DNA of 52,027 nucleotides, from NCBI GenBank assembly GCA_029259895.1, contig JAJDEG010000123.1, positions 1-52,027 of the forward strand, in the 5' to 3' direction. Below, in pieces: positions 47,369 through 52,027 of this stretch. The notes under the pieces are model-generated. The model was given only the letters and a program-made list of their open reading frames with translations, did no database searches and had not been told where the DNA came from. Each line of letters starts with the position of its first letter. Positions within the stretch are counted from its first letter, which is position 1. The translations under genes were made by a program, and so were the position numbers. This stretch comes from Planctomycetota bacterium (GTDB lineage: Bacteria; Planctomycetota; Planctomycetia; Pirellulales; PLA5).

Positions 47369-49108
47369 ATGTTTCCTCGCCGCTCGATGGCTTGCTTTGC
47401 ATTCGCCCCCTTGGTCTCGCTGGCGATCTGCGTTTCATTCGCGGATACCGTTCGCGCCGACGACGAAGCCGTGCTCAAGGGAAGCGTGACGAAGCACACG
47501 TTCGATAAAAGCAAGGTATTTCCCGGCACGGTCCGCGATTATTGGGTCTACATACCTGCACAGTACGACCCGGCCAAACCGGCGTGCGTGTACGTCAATC
47601 AAGACGGCATCCAGTACAACGCCCCGGCCGTGTTCGACCAGTTGATCGCGGCGGGCGAGATGCCGGTCACCATCGGCGTGTTCGTCATGCACGGCCGTGT
47701 GCAAGCGCCGAACGAAATGGCGATCGACCGCTTCAATCGCAGCTACGAGTACGACGGCTTGGGCAACAACTACGCACGGTTCTTGCTCGAAGAACTGCTG
47801 CCGGAAGTTGAAAAGCTCAAGACCGCCGACGGCCGCGAGATTCGCCTCTCGAAGGACGACAACGACCGCGCCATCGGCGGATCGAGCAGCGGGGCGATTT
47901 GTGCCTTCACGGCGGCGTGGGAACGGCCCGATGCGTTTCGCCGCGTGTTCAGCGCCATCGGCACCTACGTTGGCTTGCGCGGCGGGAACGACTACCCGAC
48001 GCTGGTGCGGAAATACGAGCCGAAGCCGATTCGCATCTTCTTGCAAGACGGCAGCGGCGACTTGAACATTTATGGCGGCGACTGGTGGATGGCCAACCAA
48101 GCGATGCAGCGGTCGCTGACATTTGCCGGATACGAGGTGAACCACATCTGGGGCGACGGAGGGCACAACGGAAAGCACGCCACGGAAATCTTCCCCGACG
48201 CCATGCGCTGGCTGTGGAAGGACTGGCCCGCACCAATCAAGTCTGGCCGCGGTTCGCCGCAGCTTCAAGAGATTCTCATCGCCGACGAGGACTGGCAGTT
48301 GGTCGGCGAGGGCTACAAGTTCACCGAAGGCCCGGCGGCGAACGACGCTGGCGAAGTATTCTTCAACGACATCCCGAACAGCAAGACGCACAAGATCGGT
48401 CTCGACGGCAAGGTCTCGGAGTTCATCGCCGATTCGCGGCGCGCCAACGGTCAGGCCTTCGGACCCGACGGACGGTTGTACGCCGTCGCCAGCGGCGCGG
48501 AGCAGATTGTGGCCTACGGCGCGGATGGCAACGCGGCGACCGTGGCCGAGGGATTCCGCGGCAACGATTTGGTCGTGCTTCATGACGGCGGGATGTACGT
48601 GACGAATCCAGATCGCCAACGGGGCGAAAGCAAAGTGTGGCACATCCGCGCGAAGGGGGACGCTCGCGTGGTCGATACGGGCCTGAGGTTCGCCAACGGC
48701 GTCACTACCTCGCCAGACCAAACGCTGCTCTACGTCGCCGACAGCCGCTCGCATTGGGTCTACAGCTACCAAATCCAAAGCGACGGCACGCTCGCCCACA
48801 AGCAGAAGTATTACCACCTGCACGTACCGGACACGGCCGACGACAGCGGCGCGGACGGCATGCGCGTCGACCGCGACGGGCGGTTGTACGTCGCCACGCG
48901 AATCGGCATCCAAGTATGCGATCAAGCCGGCCGCGTCAATTGCATCATCCCCACGCCGAACGGCCGCATATCGAACCTCTGCTTCGGCGGACCGGAGCAC
49001 GACACGATCTACGCCACCTGCGGCGACCGCGTGTACCGCCGAAAAGTAAAAACAAAAGCGGCGGACGCTCAAAACGAGCCGATCAAACCGGCCAAGCCGC
49101 GGTTGTAG
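47369..49108 (+). CDS. Putative esterase fused to SMP-30/gluconolactonase-like domain
   Basis: Esterase part RDYWVYIPAQYDPAKPACVYVNQDG...GGSSSGAICAFTAAWERPDAF; C-terminal EGPAANDAGEVFFNDIPNSKTHKIGLDGKV...RFANGVTTSPDQTLLYVADS...GADGMRVDRDGRLYVAT. Confidence 0.88.
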   Translation: MFPRRSMACFAFAPLVSLAICVSFADTVRADDEAVLKGSVTKHTFDKSKVFPGTVRDYWVYIPAQYDPAKPACVYVNQDGIQYNAPAVFDQLIAAGEMPVTIGVFVMHGRVQAPNEMAIDRFNRSYEYDGLGNNYARFLLEELLPEVEKLKTADGREIRLSKDDNDRAIGGSSSGAICAFTAAWERPDAFRRVFSAIGTYVGLRGGNDYPTLVRKYEPKPIRIFLQDGSGDLNIYGGDWWMANQAMQRSLTFAGYEVNHIWGDGGHNGKHATEIFPDAMRWLWKDWPAPIKSGRGSPQLQEILIADEDWQLVGEGYKFTEGPAANDAGEVFFNDIPNSKTHKIGLDGKVSEFIADSRRANGQAFGPDGRLYAVASGAEQIVAYGADGNAATVAEGFRGNDLVVLHDGGMYVTNPDRQRGESKVWHIRAKGDARVVDTGLRFANGVTTSPDQTLLYVADSRSHWVYSYQIQSDGTLAHKQKYYHLHVPDTADDSGADGMRVDRDGRLYVATRIGIQVCDQAGRVNCIIPTPNGRISNLCFGGPEHDTIYATCGDRVYRRKVKTKAADAQNEPIKPAKPRL

Positions 49109-49118
49109 TCGCATACGC

Positions 49119-49201
49119 CGTAGGGTGGGTCGAACGGAGTGAGGCCCACCAACCGCCGCGTTCTATCCTGGTGGGCCTCACTCCGTTCGACGCACCCTAC
49201 G
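49119..49201. repeat. Palindromic intergenic repeat, copy 2
   Basis: GTAGGGTGGGTCGAACGGAGTGAGGCCCACC / GGTGGGCCTCACTCCGTTCGACGCACCCTAC. Confidence 0.9.
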
Positions 49202-49407
49202 TGATTCAGGCAACGCGATTCTCATCGACTCGGCTTCTCGAAACGCCCGTCGATCTTGTATGTTGTGGCAAGAATGGTTCAATGCAACCGTGATTGGGCA
49301 ACCGTCGCTGCCCGTTGGTACTCAATGTGACGTATTCGCAGAGCACCCCACGAGTCGTTGGACCCGAAGACCAATTTTTTCACCGCGAAATCTCGACGAA
49401 ATCTGAT

Positions 49408-50559
49408 ATGGCTAAGAAAAAACCCCGCCCCCGCAGTCAGTCCAACGGTTCCACCGCCACGTTGACCGCCAAAGACAAACAAACGCTCACCCAGATCGTC
49501 AACCTCGCCGATGGCGTCGTCGCCGCCGCGGAGAAGAAGCGCGATCCGTCGCTCGACATCCCCACCCGCGCGCTCTCCAACGTCAAGTACAACAAGACGA
49601 AGCGGTTCATCGAGATGGGTTCGGCCAAAAACCGCCGGCAGTTGTTCAATCTCGCCCAGGCCAAGAGCTACATGCAGACGATCCTGGTGGCCAGCGGCTC
49701 GAAGAAACTCATCAATGAGGGCAAGACCACCAGCATCCGCGGTTTGTACTACCTGCTCAAGCACACGATCGAAGGCGCGAAGGAAGAGACTTTCGACGAC
49801 CAGGGCGATTGCGATACGATCATCGAAGACGTCGAGGTCACCCTCAACGCCCTCCGCGAGGAGTTGCACGTCTACGCCAGCAACCGCGGCGGCATGGTCG
49901 GGCCGATTTCGCTCATCGACAGCGGCGACGAGATCGACTGCGCGCGCATGGGCAGCGGCGGATACAGCATCCCGTCCATCGTCGAACCAGAAGTCATCCA
50001 GTTCAAAAAGTGTACGGGTGATTTCATCCTCCACGTCGAAAAGGACACGGTCTGGCGGCGGTTCAACGAAGATAAGTTCTGGCGCGAGCACAACTGCATT
50101 CTCACTCACGGCGGCGGACAGCCCCCGCGCGGCGTGCGGCGGATGCTCTATCGTCTGCACAACGAACTGAAGCTGCCAATTTATTGCCTGCTCGATAACG
50201 ACCCGTGGGGATACTACATCTACAGCGTCCTCAAACAGGGTTCGATCAACCTGGCGTACGAATCGAAGCGAATGGCGATTCCCGACGCAAAGTTCCTCGG
50301 CCTGCGGAGTATCGACTTCGAGCGCTGCCAGCTCTCGCCCAGCGTGCAAATCGCCCTCAGCGAGCAGGACGTCAAACGGGCCAAGCAAATCGCCAACTAC
50401 CCGTGGTTCGAGCACAAGAAACCGTGGCAGCGCGAAATCCAAAAGATGATCGACAACGGCTTCAAGCTGGAAGTCGAAGCGCTCATCAGCAAGGACATCA
50501 GCTACGTGACGGAAACCTACGCGCCGGAGCGGTTGGCGACGAAGGATTGGCTGGATTGA
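49408..50559 (+). CDS. DNA topoisomerase VI subunit A (Spo11/Top6A-like)
   Basis: IRGLYYLLKHT, HGGGQPPRGVRRMLYRLHNELKLPIYCLLDNDPWGYYIYSVLKQGSINLAYESKRMAIPDAKFLGLRS Toprim region. Confidence 0.93.
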   Translation: MAKKKPRPRSQSNGSTATLTAKDKQTLTQIVNLADGVVAAAEKKRDPSLDIPTRALSNVKYNKTKRFIEMGSAKNRRQLFNLAQAKSYMQTILVASGSKKLINEGKTTSIRGLYYLLKHTIEGAKEETFDDQGDCDTIIEDVEVTLNALREELHVYASNRGGMVGPISLIDSGDEIDCARMGSGGYSIPSIVEPEVIQFKKCTGDFILHVEKDTVWRRFNEDKFWREHNCILTHGGGQPPRGVRRMLYRLHNELKLPIYCLLDNDPWGYYIYSVLKQGSINLAYESKRMAIPDAKFLGLRSIDFERCQLSPSVQIALSEQDVKRAKQIANYPWFEHKKPWQREIQKMIDNGFKLEVEALISKDISYVTETYAPERLATKDWLD

Positions 50560-50612
50560 GCATGAATCGCAAAGCGAACCGGAAGTGCGCAACGCCCCGC
50601 CGGAATGCCCAG

Positions 50613-51251
50613 TCAGTGTAGCGGTGCATCCCAGGCCATCGTCTTTTGCGACGCTCGAATAAACGCCACCTTGCCCGCGTCGCGCCCTTCGCCGTAATAC
50701 CAATACGTAAGGAAGAAATCGTCGGCGGAGCGCGTCGGTCGGCCCAACAGCGCGACGACATCCGGCGGCGTCATGCCCGCTTGCATCTCGGCCCATTTGA
50801 TTGCTACTCTGCGATCGCGGCGTAGTGGCGGCGGCGTCGGTTGAGCCGGCAACTCGTCCGGCAATTCGCTCGGCAGTTCGCCCATCAGTTCGTCCGTCGA
50901 CGCATCGTTCCCTTGATCCGTATCGCCAGTAACATCATCGCCGATACGGTCTTCGCCATGATCGCCGTCGGTTGCAGGCAAAGCCGCGCCGCCGTCGTCG
51001 CCCGCTGTCGCCGATTCCTCAGCGTCGCGCCGCAGATCGCCCAGCACTTCGCTTGGCGGAATCGCCGGCTCTCGCTCCTCGCGCCGTCGCGCTGCCTCGT
51101 CGAACGCACGCTGCTCGGCTTCGGCGGCCTCGCGAACGAGCGCCTCCGCTTCCGGCGACAATTCCGGCCCATCGCTACAGCCAACCACCGCCAGGCAAGC
51201 GGCGAGCGCCAACCAGCGCGACACAACAACGGCGAATCGAAGAACGTGCAT
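50613..51251 (-). CDS. Lipoprotein with C-terminal SmpA/BamE-like segment
   Basis: Lipobox LAVVGCSD; acidic linker; AIKWAEMQAGMTPPDVVALLGRPTRSADDFFLTYWYYGEGRDAGKVAFI. Confidence 0.7.
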   Translation of the reverse strand: MHVLRFAVVVSRWLALAACLAVVGCSDGPELSPEAEALVREAAEAEQRAFDEAARRREEREPAIPPSEVLGDLRRDAEESATAGDDGGAALPATDGDHGEDRIGDDVTGDTDQGNDASTDELMGELPSELPDELPAQPTPPPLRRDRRVAIKWAEMQAGMTPPDVVALLGRPTRSADDFFLTYWYYGEGRDAGKVAFIRASQKTMAWDAPLH

Positions 51252-51340
51252 GACCGAAAAGAACCCGCCCAGTCGAGCGAGCCGTAAAGATGTGGCTCGA
51301 AATAACTTCCTGAGTTTACGGTTCGCGGTTTCGAGATTCT

Positions 51341-51425
51341 GTAGGGTGGGTCGAACGGAGTGAGGCCCACCGGATCGTGTTTCATCGCATGCCGGGCCTC
51401 ACTCCGTTCGACGACCCATCCTACG
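51341..51425. repeat. Palindromic intergenic repeat, copy 3
   Basis: GTAGGGTGGGTCGAACGGAGTGAGGCCCACC ... GGGCCTCACTCCGTTCGACGACCCATCCTACG. Confidence 0.88.
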
Positions 51426-51705
51426 CGAAATCCGTTACGAATAACGGAACTTTAATCGAGCCGATCCCTAATGATTCAGCCGAACGAGCAATCGACGAAA
51501 ACAAATCGGCGAAACGGATTCGGTAAGAATGCGATGACGAGCCTACAAAGCGACGATCACAGCGACGGGACAATGAATTGGGCGCAACGAACAATTGCTT
51601 TCCGTATCGTAGTCCGTCGACGGCAAAGGGGCAAGGAATTCTCAGTCCATCGTACGACGAATCAGGAACTTCTTTCACGCATGCACAAATTTTGGCTGGT
51701 CGTTT

Positions 51706-51845
51706 TTTCCACGCAGACCACGCGGAGGGCGCACGGAGGTTGCGGAGATTGTATCTTCGGCGCGCTTGTCATTGCACCGTCACGCCGCAGCTCGCGCTCT
51801 TCTCTGCGTCCTCTGCGAAACCTCCGCCACCTCTGCGTTAGAAAA
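51706..51845. repeat. Degenerate intergenic inverted repeat with CGCAGAGG/CCTCTGCG-type units
   Basis: ttttttccacgcagaccacgcggagggcgcacggagg ... ctctgcgtcctctgcgaaacctccgccacctctgcgttagaaaa. Confidence 0.6.
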
Positions 51846-52027
51846 GTACCAGCTCGCTATTCACGTGCGGCCAACGGCTGCTCCAAGCATCCGCAGTCGA
51901 CTAACGCCGCGTGCCATCGCCGCGCAACGCCGATTCCGAATCCGCCGTCGATTCCGCGGCAGAACTCGCGGAGACCGCACCGCCAACGCGCCGCGCCCCG
52001 ATCGCCAGCCCAACCCAACCGTCGTGT

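Overview
This 52 kb window is GC-rich and bacterial. Gene content and style (dockerin, LTD/CotH and LEQRxLLA-type secreted protein, TAT Gfo/Idh/MocA oxidoreductase, zinc-ribbon RDD proteins) suggest a planctomycete of the Pirellulales type. The left part holds housekeeping genes: ftsY, cmk, a GH38-like protein, a response regulator, rpmI-rplT-pheS-pheT, hisF, and a PilT-like ATPase. It also holds a three-gene OB-like membrane protein / flotillin / giant AAA+ ATPase cassette. Two observations stand out. (1) A DUF3179-type secreted protein on the minus strand (21891-22865) is split only by an in-frame TGA. That TGA sits exactly where the first Cys of a Cys-x-x-Cys motif is expected (W-TGA-H-L-C-H-N-G). 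It is followed by a perfect 6-bp stem with a 5-nt CGUGU loop at bacterial SECIS spacing, so this is a candidate selenoprotein family. (2) A ~6 kb one-strand array (31722-37759) contains 32 tRNA-like genes whose anticodons cover all 20 amino acids. Many are non-canonical: four Leu tRNAs lack a long variable arm, about 11 lack U8, anticodons include Arg-GCG, Arg-TCG and Ile-TAT, several have mismatched acceptor ends, and one Tyr-type element has no recognisable D-arm. The array is interleaved with hairpin-forming spacer repeats and small genes (SEC-C, HNH, four-helix-bundle). A structured RNA with an intrinsic terminator may lie just upstream. All foldings and family calls were made by eye; no searches were run.
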